From NCBI RefSeq assembly GCF_001613405.1, contig NZ_BDCH01000039.1:100639-164638 (forward strand): DNA of 64,000 nt. Direction: 5' to 3'. The stretch comes from Nocardia crassostreae. Lineage in GTDB: Bacteria > Actinomycetota > Actinomycetes > Mycobacteriales > Mycobacteriaceae. A program made the translations under genes and the position numbers. The notes under the pieces were generated by a model that worked only from the letters and a program-made list of their open reading frames with translations, made no database searches and was not told the DNA's origin. This document shows, piece by piece, positions 34,894 through 43,886 of the stretch. Position 1 is the first letter of the stretch. Every line of letters starts with the position of its first letter.

Positions 34894-35966
34894 CTCAGAT
34901 TCTGCTGTCGGCGGCCATCGCGCTCGCCGTCTCCATTCTGCTCACCCCCGTGGTGATCAGGTATTTCGCCAAACAGGGCTTCGGCCAGGAGATCCGGGTC
35001 GACGGCCCGGAATCGCACAAGGCCAAGCGCGGCACCCCCACCATGGGCGGCGTCGCCATCCTGGCCGGTATGTGGGCCGGTTATCTGGGCTCGCACCTGA
35101 TCTCCATGAGCTATGGCGAGCCCGGCCCGTCGGCCTCAGGCCTGCTGGTCATGGGCCTGGCCACCGCGCTGGGCGGCGTCGGCTTCCTGGACGACCTGAT
35201 CAAGCTGCGCAAGCAGCGCAATCTGGGTCTGACCGCGGCCGGTAAGTACATCGGCCAGCTGGGCTCGGCGGTCATCTTCGGCGTGCTCGCCCTGCAGTTC
35301 AAGGGCGCCAACGGCTTGACCCCCGCCAGCCGCCACCTGTCCTACACCCGCGACATCACCACGGTGTCCATGGGCGTGGTCATCTTCCTACTGTTCGTCA
35401 GCCTGGTGGTCGTGGCCTGGTCCAATGCGGTCAACCTGACCGACGGCCTGGACGGTCTGGCAGCCGGATCCATGTCGCTGGTGCTGGGCGCGTACATGAT
35501 CATCACCTTCTGGCAGTGGCGCAATGCCTGCTCCACCCATCCCGAGGCCGGGTGCTACAACGTGCGCGATCCGCTGGACCTGGCGCTGGTGTGCGCCGCG
35601 GGCGGCGCGGCCTGCATCGGCTTCCTGTGGTGGAATGCCGCGCCCGCCAAGATCTTCATGGGCGATACCGGATCACTGGCGCTGGGCGGCCTGCTCGCGG
35701 GCCTGTCCGTCACCACCCGCACCGAACTGCTCATGGTGGTCGTCGGCGCGCTGTTCGTGATGGAGGCGCTGTCGGTGATCCTGCAGGTGGCGGTGTTCCG
35801 CACCACGCGTAACCGATTGTTCAAGATGGCACCGTTCCATCATCACTTCGAATTGAGCGGATGGGCCGAAACGACGGTGATCATACGATTCTGGTTGCTG
35901 GCCGGTATGGCCTCGGCAATCGGTCTTGGCCTGTTCTACAGCGATTACCTTTCCGCGGTCGGGTGA
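34890..35966 (+). CDS. mraY: Phospho-N-acetylmuramoyl-pentapeptide transferase
   Basis: A 358-residue enzyme with about ten membrane helices. Active-site blocks: HKAKRGTPTMGG, the Asp pair in FLDDLIKL, NAVNLTDGLDGLA and KIFMGDTGSLALGG, and the HHH motif in MAPFHHHFELSGW. It transfers phospho-MurNAc-pentapeptide to undecaprenyl phosphate, making lipid I. With murG missing from this cluster, the next step (lipid I to lipid II) has no gene here. Confidence 0.95.
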   Translation: MTQILLSAAIALAVSILLTPVVIRYFAKQGFGQEIRVDGPESHKAKRGTPTMGGVAILAGMWAGYLGSHLISMSYGEPGPSASGLLVMGLATALGGVGFLDDLIKLRKQRNLGLTAAGKYIGQLGSAVIFGVLALQFKGANGLTPASRHLSYTRDITTVSMGVVIFLLFVSLVVVAWSNAVNLTDGLDGLAAGSMSLVLGAYMIITFWQWRNACSTHPEAGCYNVRDPLDLALVCAAGGAACIGFLWWNAAPAKIFMGDTGSLALGGLLAGLSVTTRTELLMVVVGALFVMEALSVILQVAVFRTTRNRLFKMAPFHHHFELSGWAETTVIIRFWLLAGMASAIGLGLFYSDYLSAVG

Positions 35967-35976
35967 GTGAGCAGCA

Positions 35977-37461
35977 ATGGTCGAACATTCTCCGAGGGTC
36001 CTACGTTCTCCGGGACCCATGCTCGAATTTCTGCGTGGGCGTGACGTTCTCGTCGCCGGCTGGGGCGTCTCCGGCCGGTCGCTGATCGAACCGCTGCACG
36101 ATATCGGCGCACGGCCGATCGTCACCGACAACGGCGAGAAGGCGCTGGCCGAGGCCGCCGAACTCGGGCTGGCCACCGCCACCTGCGCCGAACTCGCGGA
36201 ACCCGGTGCGCTGCAACGGTTCGCGCTGGTCATCACCAGCCCGGGCTGGCGGCCGGACTCGCCGGTGCTGGCTTCGGCTGTGACCGAGGGCATTCCGGTG
36301 TGGGGCGATGTCGAGTTCGCCTGGTGGGTGGATCAGGCGCGCATCTACGGGCCGGTCCGCAAGTGGCTGGTGGTGACCGGCACCAATGGCAAGACCACCA
36401 CCACCCAGATGACGCACTCCATCCTGCGTGCGGCCGGTATTCCCTCCGTGGCCTGCGGCAATATCGGGCTGCCCATCCTGGACGCGCTGCGACGCAATCC
36501 GGGTCCGCAGGTGCTCGCGGTGGAACTCTCGTCGTTCCAACTGCATTGGGCTCCCTCGGTGCGCCCCGAAGCGGGCGTGGTGCTGAATGTGGCCGAGGAT
36601 CACCTGGATTGGCACGGCGGCCTGGACGCCTACGCCGCCGCCAAGGCGCGCGCCCTGACCGGACGCGTCGGCGTGGTCGGCCTCGACGATCAGGTCGCGG
36701 CCGCGTTGGCGCGAAAGTCCAAGGCGCGCCGCACCGTCGGCTTCCGCATCGGCGTACCCGCCGACGGCGAACTGGGCGTGGTGGACGGCAAACTCCTGGA
36801 CCGCGCTTTCACCAAGGCCGCCATCCTGGCCGAGACCGCCGATATCAGCCCGCAGGGCCCGGCCGGTGTGGCCGACGCCCTGGCGGCCGCCGCGCTCACC
36901 CGATCCATCGACGTGGCCCCGCAGTTCGTGAAAGAGGGCCTGCAGGAACACAAGGTCGGCCCGCACCGCGCCGCCTTCGTGCGCGAGCTCTCGGGCGTCG
37001 AGTTCGTGGACGACTCCAAGGCCACCAATCCGCACGCCGCGCGGTCGTCGATCATGGCCCACCAGAACGTGATCTGGGTCGCGGGCGGTCAGCTCAAGGG
37101 CGCCAATGTCGAGGATCTCGTGGAGGAGGTGCGCGAGCATCTCGTCGCCGCCGTGCTCGTGGGCGTCGACGCGCCGGTGATCGCCGCCGCACTCGCGCGA
37201 CACGCGCCGGATGTCCCGGTCGTGGAGCTGAGTTCGGGGGACGATCAGAAGATGGGTGACCCCTTCACCGAAATCGAGCCCGACGCGGTGATGGACCGTG
37301 CGGTCCGGGTGGCCGCCGGATTCGCCACCCGCGGCGACACCGTGCTGCTGGCCCCGGCCGCGGCCTCGCTGGACATGTTCGCCGACTACACGCACCGCGG
37401 CCGCAGTTTCGCCGCGGCGGTGCAGGCCTTGGACGAGAAGGACATCGGGAGCCCGCAGTGA
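35977..37461 (+). CDS. murD: UDP-N-acetylmuramoyl-L-alanine--D-glutamate ligase
   Basis: A 494-residue Mur ligase adding D-glutamate. N-terminal DVLVAGWGVSGRSL, ATP loop VTGTNGKTTTTQM, ELSSFQLHW and FVDDSKATNPHAA are MurD marks. The first 14 residues before MLEFLRGRDV may be absent if ATG 36019 is used. The stop overlaps the ftsW GTG (GTGA). Confidence 0.94.
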   Translation: MVEHSPRVLRSPGPMLEFLRGRDVLVAGWGVSGRSLIEPLHDIGARPIVTDNGEKALAEAAELGLATATCAELAEPGALQRFALVITSPGWRPDSPVLASAVTEGIPVWGDVEFAWWVDQARIYGPVRKWLVVTGTNGKTTTTQMTHSILRAAGIPSVACGNIGLPILDALRRNPGPQVLAVELSSFQLHWAPSVRPEAGVVLNVAEDHLDWHGGLDAYAAAKARALTGRVGVVGLDDQVAAALARKSKARRTVGFRIGVPADGELGVVDGKLLDRAFTKAAILAETADISPQGPAGVADALAAAALTRSIDVAPQFVKEGLQEHKVGPHRAAFVRELSGVEFVDDSKATNPHAARSSIMAHQNVIWVAGGQLKGANVEDLVEEVREHLVAAVLVGVDAPVIAAALARHAPDVPVVELSSGDDQKMGDPFTEIEPDAVMDRAVRVAAGFATRGDTVLLAPAAASLDMFADYTHRGRSFAAAVQALDEKDIGSPQ

Positions 37462-39002
37462 GTGCCGCGCCGCGGCGGGCCGCCCGTTCGGCGGCGGCCC
37501 CCGCGACGCGACCGGCGGCCAAGACCGCCTCCCGGCGCACCGGCACCAGCTGGTTCGCCGTCTGGCTGGCCCGGCCGCTGGCCTCGTTCCACCTGGTGGT
37601 CGCCATCGCGGTGCTGCTCACCGTGCTCGGCCTGGTCATGGTGCTCTCGGCCTCCAGCGTCGAATCGTATGCCGGTGGCAAATCGGCGTATTCGCTGTTC
37701 ATCCAGCAGGCGGTGCTGGCGGCCTTCGGCGCGGTGCTGTTCTATATCGCGCTGCGGATTCCCATGCGGCTCATGCGGCAGCTGCCGTTCCCGGTGTTCG
37801 TGCTGTCGGTGATCCTGCTGGTGCTGGTGCTCATTCCGGGCATCGGCACCGAGGTGCAGGGCTCGCGACGCTGGTTCGACCTCGGCTTCGTCTCCGTGCA
37901 GCCCTCCGAGATCGCCAAGGTGACCCTGGTGGTGTGGGGTTCGCACCTGCTGGCCTTGCGCATGTCGGAGAAGGCCGGGTACAAGGACATTCTCATGCCC
38001 CTGGTGCCCGCCGGGCTCATCGTGTGTTTCCTGGTCGTGCTGGAACCCAACCTGTCCACCACCATCGCGCTGGGCATCGTGCTGGCCTCGCTGCTGTGGT
38101 TCGGCGGGCTGCCGCTGCGCATGTTCGTCACCATCGCGGTCTCCGGCGGCGTGGCGGCGGCCATCCTGGCGCTGTCGGCCGGATACCGCTCCGACCGCAT
38201 GCGCGCGTTCTTCAATCCGGGCGACGATCCGCAGGGCATCGGCTACCAGGCCCGCCAGGCGCTGTATTCGCTTGCCGACGGCGGCATCTGGGGCCGTGGG
38301 CTCGGGCAGTCCCGGGCCAAGTGGAGCTATCTGCCCAATGCCCACAACGATTTCATCTTCGCGATCATCGGCGAGGAACTCGGATTTCTCGGATGTTCGC
38401 TGGTGCTGGGGCTTTTCGCGCTGTTCGTCTACACCGGTCTGCGCATCTCGACGCGTTCGATCGACCCGTTCCTGCGGTTGCTGACCGCCTCGGCCACCAC
38501 CTGGATCACCGGTCAGGCGCTCATCAATGTCGGCTATGTGGTGGGTCTGCTGCCGGTGACCGGACTCCAGCTGCCGCTGGTCTCGGCCGGTGGCTCGTCA
38601 CTGGCCATCACGCTGTTCATGTTCGGCATCATCGCCAATGCGGCCCGGCACGAACCGGAGGCGGTTGCGGCGCTGCACGCCGGACAGGACGGCCGGGTGA
38701 GCCGGTTGCTGCGGCTGCCCAAACCCGAAATGTATTCCCCCGCACGGGCTCAGGCCGCGCGGTCGCGCCCCAAGACCAAACCCAAGGCCGCCAAGGCGGC
38801 CAAAGTGAAGGGTGCGTCGCCGCGCAAGGCGCTGCCGCCCAGCGGCCGTGGTCGGGGCGGCTCCGACCCCGTCCCGCGCCGCTCGATAGATTCGGACTCG
38901 GCCCGGCGTACCAGCCGCTCCACCGAATCGTGGCGCAGCACCCGCGCCTGGGAGCCCAGCTATCCCATGAGGCATGCGAGAGACGAACGAGGTAATAGGT
39001 GA
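37458..39002 (+). CDS. ftsW: SEDS peptidoglycan glycosyltransferase FtsW
   Basis: A 514-residue SEDS protein with ten membrane helices. LVMVLSASSVESYA, GSRRWFDLGFVSVQPSEIAK, and LPNAHNDFIFAIIGEELGF carry the SEDS signature, including the catalytic-region Asp. LPLVSAGGSSL is the C-terminal mark. It polymerises lipid II at the septum together with PbpB. A basic, disordered C-terminal tail of over 100 residues (KPKAAKAAKVKGASPRKA) extends beyond the family core; in mycobacteria the FtsW tail binds FtsZ. The TGA overlaps a GTG that normally would begin murG. Confidence 0.94.
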   Translation: MSAAPRRAARSAAAPATRPAAKTASRRTGTSWFAVWLARPLASFHLVVAIAVLLTVLGLVMVLSASSVESYAGGKSAYSLFIQQAVLAAFGAVLFYIALRIPMRLMRQLPFPVFVLSVILLVLVLIPGIGTEVQGSRRWFDLGFVSVQPSEIAKVTLVVWGSHLLALRMSEKAGYKDILMPLVPAGLIVCFLVVLEPNLSTTIALGIVLASLLWFGGLPLRMFVTIAVSGGVAAAILALSAGYRSDRMRAFFNPGDDPQGIGYQARQALYSLADGGIWGRGLGQSRAKWSYLPNAHNDFIFAIIGEELGFLGCSLVLGLFALFVYTGLRISTRSIDPFLRLLTASATTWITGQALINVGYVVGLLPVTGLQLPLVSAGGSSLAITLFMFGIIANAARHEPEAVAALHAGQDGRVSRLLRLPKPEMYSPARAQAARSRPKTKPKAAKAAKVKGASPRKALPPSGRGRGGSDPVPRRSIDSDSARRTSRSTESWRSTRAWEPSYPMRHARDERGNR

Positions 39003-39025
39003 CAGTGGAGCGGCGTCGTGACTGA
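38999..39025 (+). other. Eight-codon frame at the site where murG should be (possible deletion scar)
   Basis: The GTG at 38999 overlaps the ftsW stop as GTGA, as a coupled murG start would. The frame reads VTVERRRD and ends at TGA 39023-39025, inside the murC start region. No part of a MurG (no GGGTAGH loop) exists anywhere in the window on either strand. Confidence 0.55.
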
Positions 39026-40550
39026 AGCACCGGATACCGAACAGACGGAGAATGAGACCGTGGTGCGGGAAACCGACCTGCCGGAAGAGTTGCAGCGGGT
39101 GCACATGATCGGCATCGGCGGTGCCGGTATGTCCGGAATCGCCCGAATTCTGCTGTCCCGCGGGGGCATGGTGTCCGGATCGGACGCCAAGGAGAGCCGC
39201 GGTGTGCTGGCGCTGCGCGCCCGGGGCGCCCAGGTGCGCATCGGCCATGCCGCCGACGCCCTGGACCTGCTGCCCGACGGGCCGACCGCCGTGGTCACCA
39301 CCTACGCCGCCATCCCCAAGACCAATCCCGAACTGGTGGAGGCGCACAAGCGCGGCGTGCCCGTGCTGCTGCGGCCCACCGTGCTGGCCTCGCTCATGCA
39401 GGGCCACAAGACGCTGCTGGTCTCGGGCACGCACGGCAAGACCTCGACCACCTCCATACTGGTGGTCGCCCTGCAGCACTGCGGTTTCGACCCGTCCTTC
39501 GCGGTCGGCGGCGAACTCAACGAGGCGGGCACCAATGCCCACCACGGCACCGGCGGCATCTTCGTGGCCGAGGCCGACGAGAGCGACGGCTCGCTGCTGC
39601 AGTACGCGCCGGACGTCGCGGTGGTCACCAATATCGAATCCGACCATCTGGACTACTTCGGTTCCGATGAGGCGTACGTCCAGGTCTTCGACGATTTCGT
39701 GGACCGGTTGCAGCCCGGCGGCCGCCTGGTCGTATGCGTGGACGATCCGGGCTCGCTGGGCCTGGCGCAGCGCACCGTGGAGCGGCTCGCCGATGATCCG
39801 CGCGGTATCGAGGTGATCGGGTACGGGTCGGGCGAGTCGGCTGGTTCCTCGGTGCCGATCGGCGCGCGGCTGGAGTCCTGGGAGCCGCGCGATGTGGGCG
39901 GCGTCGCGGTGTTCCAGCTCTCCGATGAGCCCGCGCCGCGCTCGCTGCGGCTGTCGGTGCCCGGACGGCATATGGCCCTCAATGCCCTCGGCGCCCTGCT
40001 GGCCGCCCGCGCGGCCGGGGCCGATCTCGGCGAAATCATCCAGGGCCTGGAGGGTTTCGGCGGTGTGCACCGCCGCTTCCAGCTCACCGGCCGCGAGCAC
40101 GGAGTGCGCGTCTTCGACGATTACGCCCACCATCCGACCGAGGTGCGCGCGGTGCTCTCCGCCGCCGCCGAACTGGTCGCCCAGGAGGCCCGCGACGGCG
40201 CCCGCTCGCGCCCGGGCCGGGTCATCGTGGTCTTCCAGCCGCACCTGTACAGCCGCACCGCCACCTTCGCGACCGAATTCGGCGCGGCCCTCTCGCTGGC
40301 CGACGAGGTCGTGGTGCTCGACGTCTACGGCGCCCGTGAGGAGCCGCTGCCCGGCGTGAACGGCGCGCTGGTGGCCAATGCGGTCACCAAACCCGTGCAC
40401 TACCAGCCGGATATGTCGCGCGTCGGGCGGCACGTGGCCGCCCTGGCCCGCCCCGGCGATGTCGTGATCACCATGGGCGCGGGCGATGTCACCATGCTCG
40501 GCAGCCAGATCCTCGACGGGCTGCGGGCCCGCCCGGCGCACGGGAGGTAA
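39018..40550 (+). CDS. murC: UDP-N-acetylmuramate--L-alanine ligase
   Basis: A 510-residue Mur ligase that starts peptide assembly. N-terminal VHMIGIGGAGMSGIA, ATP loop SGTHGKTSTTS, EADESDGSLL, FDDYAHHPTEV and VFQPHLYSRT are MurC marks. The GTG at 39018 follows GGAG with seven bases spacing. In related genomes the gene directly before is murG; here it is ftsW, 15 bases away. Confidence 0.95.
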   Translation: MTEAPDTEQTENETVVRETDLPEELQRVHMIGIGGAGMSGIARILLSRGGMVSGSDAKESRGVLALRARGAQVRIGHAADALDLLPDGPTAVVTTYAAIPKTNPELVEAHKRGVPVLLRPTVLASLMQGHKTLLVSGTHGKTSTTSILVVALQHCGFDPSFAVGGELNEAGTNAHHGTGGIFVAEADESDGSLLQYAPDVAVVTNIESDHLDYFGSDEAYVQVFDDFVDRLQPGGRLVVCVDDPGSLGLAQRTVERLADDPRGIEVIGYGSGESAGSSVPIGARLESWEPRDVGGVAVFQLSDEPAPRSLRLSVPGRHMALNALGALLAARAAGADLGEIIQGLEGFGGVHRRFQLTGREHGVRVFDDYAHHPTEVRAVLSAAAELVAQEARDGARSRPGRVIVVFQPHLYSRTATFATEFGAALSLADEVVVLDVYGAREEPLPGVNGALVANAVTKPVHYQPDMSRVGRHVAALARPGDVVITMGAGDVTMLGSQILDGLRARPAHGR

Positions 40551-40556
40551 GCGGCC

Positions 40557-41429
40557 ATGCGTTCGGGCGGGGGAGCGGACGACGGCAGAGCGGACGACGC
40601 CGCGGTGGAGGACTGGGACGACCTGTACGACGACGAGGATCTCCATCGCGGCCCCGGTTCCGCAGCGGCCGACCGGGATTCGGACGGACCGGGATCGACC
40701 GCGGCCGCCGCGGCCCGGCGGGCCCGATTGCGACGCGGCCGGTCGGATTCCCGGCTGGCCAAGGCATGGCGGTCGCCGCGTGTCCGCATCGGCACGGCCG
40801 TCGGCGTGGTGCTGCTCATCGCGCTGGGCGCGGTCGCCTATTTCACGCCGGTGCTGTCGGTGCGCACCGTGCGCGTGGACGGGCTGCTGGCCGTGCCGGA
40901 GCAACAGGTTCTCGATGTGCTGGAAGTCCCACGGGGACTGTCGATGATGCGCATCGACACCACCGCCATGGCCGAACGCGTGGCCGCCCTGCCCAAGGTC
41001 CGGTCGGTGCGGGTGCAACGGGTGTTCCCGTCCAGCGTCCGGGTGACCGTCGAGGAGCGCACCGCCGTGCTCTGGTTCAACAGTCCGGACGGTCCGCACC
41101 TGGTCGATTGGGACAGCGTGCAATTCGCGATCGAGCCGCCCCCACCGGGCATTCCCGAACTGGTCACCCCGCACCCGGGCGGCGCGGATCCGGCGACCCG
41201 CGCCGCGGTGGCCGTGCTCGCCGCCGCCCCGCCGGACCTACGCCTGCAGGTGGGAGAGATTGCGGCCCGTTCGGTTTCGGATATTGCCCTCGAGTTGCAC
41301 GACGGCCGCACCGTGCTGTGGGGCGGTGCGGGCGATTCGGCGCGCAAGGCGGCGGTGGTCGGACCCCTGCTCACCCAGCCCGGCACGGTGTTCGACATTT
41401 CGAGTCCGAATCTGGTCACGGTAAAGTGA
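40557..41429 (+). CDS. ftsQ: Cell division protein FtsQ
   Basis: A 290-residue bitopic protein: an acidic disordered cytoplasmic region, a basic stretch, one helix (IGTAVGVVLLIALGAVAYF), a POTRA domain (VRTVRVDGLLAVPEQQVLDVLEVPRGLSMMRI) and the FtsQ beta domain (VRSVRVQRVFPSSVRVTVEERTAV). It links the FtsBL pair to the septal synthases. ATG follows GGGAGG; it is six bases from murC. Confidence 0.93.
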   Translation: MRSGGGADDGRADDAAVEDWDDLYDDEDLHRGPGSAAADRDSDGPGSTAAAAARRARLRRGRSDSRLAKAWRSPRVRIGTAVGVVLLIALGAVAYFTPVLSVRTVRVDGLLAVPEQQVLDVLEVPRGLSMMRIDTTAMAERVAALPKVRSVRVQRVFPSSVRVTVEERTAVLWFNSPDGPHLVDWDSVQFAIEPPPPGIPELVTPHPGGADPATRAAVAVLAAAPPDLRLQVGEIAARSVSDIALELHDGRTVLWGGAGDSARKAAVVGPLLTQPGTVFDISSPNLVTVK

Positions 41430-41747
41430 GCGATACCCGTTGGGCCGCCGAAAAATTCGTCGGCTTGCCGGAATGTCACCGTCGGCGACTATCCGGCACC
41501 GGAGAGCAACCGTCCACGATACGATGCCAGGTGGGGTCGGACGAGGTGAATCACGCAAGATTCTGACACTCGTTTCGGCGCGCCTGCGCCCGTAACGCGG
41601 TGGTGGCTAATACCGTTCCGCACCAGTCGGATACTTGACATAACGCTAAACCTATGGTTGAGGCTTTATCGGACCGAGACTAAAGATTCGGCGTCATCGG
41701 GTATTCGAAGACGACAGCTGTTTCAGATCGAAGGAAGGCGAACGCCC
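41430..41747 (+). promoter_or_regulatory. 318-bp ftsQ-ftsZ intergenic region with probable ftsZ promoter
   Basis: The gap holds no credible gene. A perfect -35-like TTGACA lies at 41635-41640 but has no good -10 at 17-18 bases. CTAAACCTATGGTTGAGGC around 41645-41663 resembles sequence I associate with mycobacterial ftsZ upstream regions. The ftsZ ribosome site is GAAGGAAGG. Confidence 0.4.
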
Positions 41748-43007
41748 ATGACGCCCCCGCACAACTACCTTGCTGTGATCAGGGTCGTCGGTATCGGCGG
41801 CGGCGGCGTGAACGCCGTCAACCGAATGATCGAACAGGGACTCAAGGGAGTCGAGTTCATCGCGGTCAACACCGACGCGCAGGCGCTGCTGATGTCGGAT
41901 GCCGACGTCAAGCTCGATGTCGGCCGTGAACTCACCCGCGGGCTGGGTGCGGGCGCCGATCCGGAGGTGGGCCGCAAGGCCGCCGAGGATCACAAGGACG
42001 AGATCGAAGAGGTGCTCAAGGGCGCCGATATGGTCTTCGTGACCGCCGGTGAGGGCGGTGGCACCGGCACCGGCGGCGCGCCCGTGGTGGCCAGCATCGC
42101 CCGCAAGCTCGGGGCACTCACCATCGGTGTTGTGACGCGGCCGTTCTCGTTCGAGGGCAAGCGCCGCAGCAACCAGGCCGAGGCGGGCATCCAGGCCCTG
42201 CGCGAGTCCTGCGACACGCTGATCGTCATTCCCAACGACCGCCTGCTCCAGCTCGGCGATGCCGCGGTGAGCCTCATGGACGCCTTCCGCTCCGCCGACG
42301 AGGTGCTCCTCAACGGTGTGCAGGGCATAACCGATCTGATCACCATCCCGGGCCTGATCAATGTCGACTTCGCCGACGTCAAGTCCGTCATGTCCGGTGC
42401 GGGCAGCGCGCTCATGGGCATCGGCTCGGCCCGCGGTGAGGGCCGGTCGGTGAAAGCCGCCGAGGCGGCGATCAATTCGCCGCTGCTGGAAGCGTCCATG
42501 GACGGCGCCCACGGCGTACTGCTCTCGATCGCGGGCGGGTCGGATCTCGGCTTGTTCGAGATCAACGAGGCGGCCTCGCTGGTCCAGGAAGCCGCTCATA
42601 TCGAGGCCAACATCATCTTCGGTACGGTCATCGACGATTCCCTCGGCGACGAGGTGCGGGTCACGGTGATCGCCGCGGGTTTTGACGGGGGCACTCCCGC
42701 GCGTCGCATCGAGCCCACGGTCGGTCGTACCGGCAGTTCGTTCGGGACGGTGCGCGCGAGTGCCGGAGAAGTCAGCAGCCGCGCCGAATTCAGCACCGCC
42801 CGCACCCCGGACCCGGTCCAGTCGCGACCCGAACCGGCCGCGCCTGTCGGTCAGACGCCGCCGTCTTCGACGCGCGGGCCTGCGCCGTCTTATGAATCGC
42901 CGCGTCCTGCGGTGGATCCCACGGTTGCGCACAACTCTCGGAACCACATTCAGCCGCCGGACGCGGATGATGACGATGTGGATGTGCCGTCGTTCATGCG
43001 GCGGTAA
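41748..43007 (+). CDS. ftsZ: Cell division GTPase FtsZ
   Basis: A 419-residue tubulin-like GTPase. IRVVGIGGGGVNAVNRMI is the nucleotide strand, GEGGGTGTGGAPVVA the tubulin signature, and ALLMSDADVKLDVG and NVDFADV lie at the T7 loop. The C-terminal peptide DDDDVDVPSFMRR binds partners such as SepF and FtsW. The ATG at 41748 gives MTPPHNYLAVIRVVGIGGG, the mycobacterial N-terminus. The variable linker (about 320-400) is Pro/Ser/Arg rich. It forms the Z ring. Confidence 0.97.
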   Translation: MTPPHNYLAVIRVVGIGGGGVNAVNRMIEQGLKGVEFIAVNTDAQALLMSDADVKLDVGRELTRGLGAGADPEVGRKAAEDHKDEIEEVLKGADMVFVTAGEGGGTGTGGAPVVASIARKLGALTIGVVTRPFSFEGKRRSNQAEAGIQALRESCDTLIVIPNDRLLQLGDAAVSLMDAFRSADEVLLNGVQGITDLITIPGLINVDFADVKSVMSGAGSALMGIGSARGEGRSVKAAEAAINSPLLEASMDGAHGVLLSIAGGSDLGLFEINEAASLVQEAAHIEANIIFGTVIDDSLGDEVRVTVIAAGFDGGTPARRIEPTVGRTGSSFGTVRASAGEVSSRAEFSTARTPDPVQSRPEPAAPVGQTPPSSTRGPAPSYESPRPAVDPTVAHNSRNHIQPPDADDDDVDVPSFMRR

Positions 43008-43032
43008 GCGCACCCGCCGCCCCGCCGATTCG

Positions 43033-43058
43033 ACGCGCCCGCCACCGAGCGGGCGCGT
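43033..43058 (+). terminator. Terminator after ftsZ
   Basis: A 10-bp stem, ACGCGCCCGC with GCGGGCGCGT, six-base loop, followed by TCGTGTTT. Confidence 0.7.
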
Positions 43059-43145
43059 TCGTGTTTCCGGGGTGTTGCTGATGCCACAGTGGTGGGGGTT
43101 GTGGGCGTGGGGGATTGCCGGGGGGTGGCTACTACCCTCGGGGGC

Positions 43146-43886
43146 ATGACTTCTGCGGCACCGGTTTATCGGACTCGGCGGGTAGTGACGACGCGGGCGG
43201 GTGGGTTTTCGGCTGCGCCCTATGACTCGTTCAATCTTGGGGATCATGTGGGGGATGATCCGGAGGCGGTGCGGCGCAATCGGGTTCGGCTCGCGGAGAG
43301 TATCGGGCTGCCGTCGGAGCGGTTGGTCTGGATGGAGCAGATTCACGGGCGGAATGTGGAGATCGTGGTCGGGCTGCAGGTGGAGGCGGTGCCTGCCACG
43401 GATGCGCTGGTGACGACGGAGCGGGATCTGGCGCTGGTGGTGCTCACCGCCGACTGTGTGCCCGTCCTGCTCTCGGACGATGAGGCGGGGGTGATCGCGG
43501 CGGTGCATGCGGGGCGGATCGGGGCGCGGATCGGGATTGTGCCGCGGGTGCTCGAGGCCATGGTGTCCGTCGGTGCGAAGCCGGAGCGGATCGGCGCGTT
43601 CCTGGGACCGGCGGCCAGTGGTCGCCAGTACGAGGTGCCCGCCGCCATGCGCGCGGATGTCGAGGCTCATCTGCCGGGCAGTGCGACCACCACGGCCAAG
43701 GGGACGCCGGGGCTGGATCTGCGGGCCGGGATCCGGCGGCAGCTGGAGGCGGCGGGGGTGGGGGCGGTCGCGGTGGACCCGCGGTGCACCATCGAGGACA
43801 AGACCCTGTTCAGTCACCGACGCGGCGCGCCGACGGGCAGACTCGCCGGTGTGATTTGGATGTCATCCGAGGGGACCGCAGAATGA
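43146..43886 (+). CDS. pgeF: PgeF/YfiH-type peptidoglycan editing (polyphenol oxidase-like) protein
   Basis: A 246-residue protein of the DUF152/YfiH family. Zinc-site motifs VWMEQIHG, LTADCVPVLL and AAVHAGRIGA are visible. In E. coli the homologue removes wrong L-Ser-containing muropeptide precursors; the family also shows oxidase or purine-nucleoside activities in other bacteria. Corresponds to Rv2149c. The ATG at 43146 is chosen from that alignment. Stop overlaps the next start as ATGA. Confidence 0.85.
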   Translation: MTSAAPVYRTRRVVTTRAGGFSAAPYDSFNLGDHVGDDPEAVRRNRVRLAESIGLPSERLVWMEQIHGRNVEIVVGLQVEAVPATDALVTTERDLALVVLTADCVPVLLSDDEAGVIAAVHAGRIGARIGIVPRVLEAMVSVGAKPERIGAFLGPAASGRQYEVPAAMRADVEAHLPGSATTTAKGTPGLDLRAGIRRQLEAAGVGAVAVDPRCTIEDKTLFSHRRGAPTGRLAGVIWMSSEGTAE

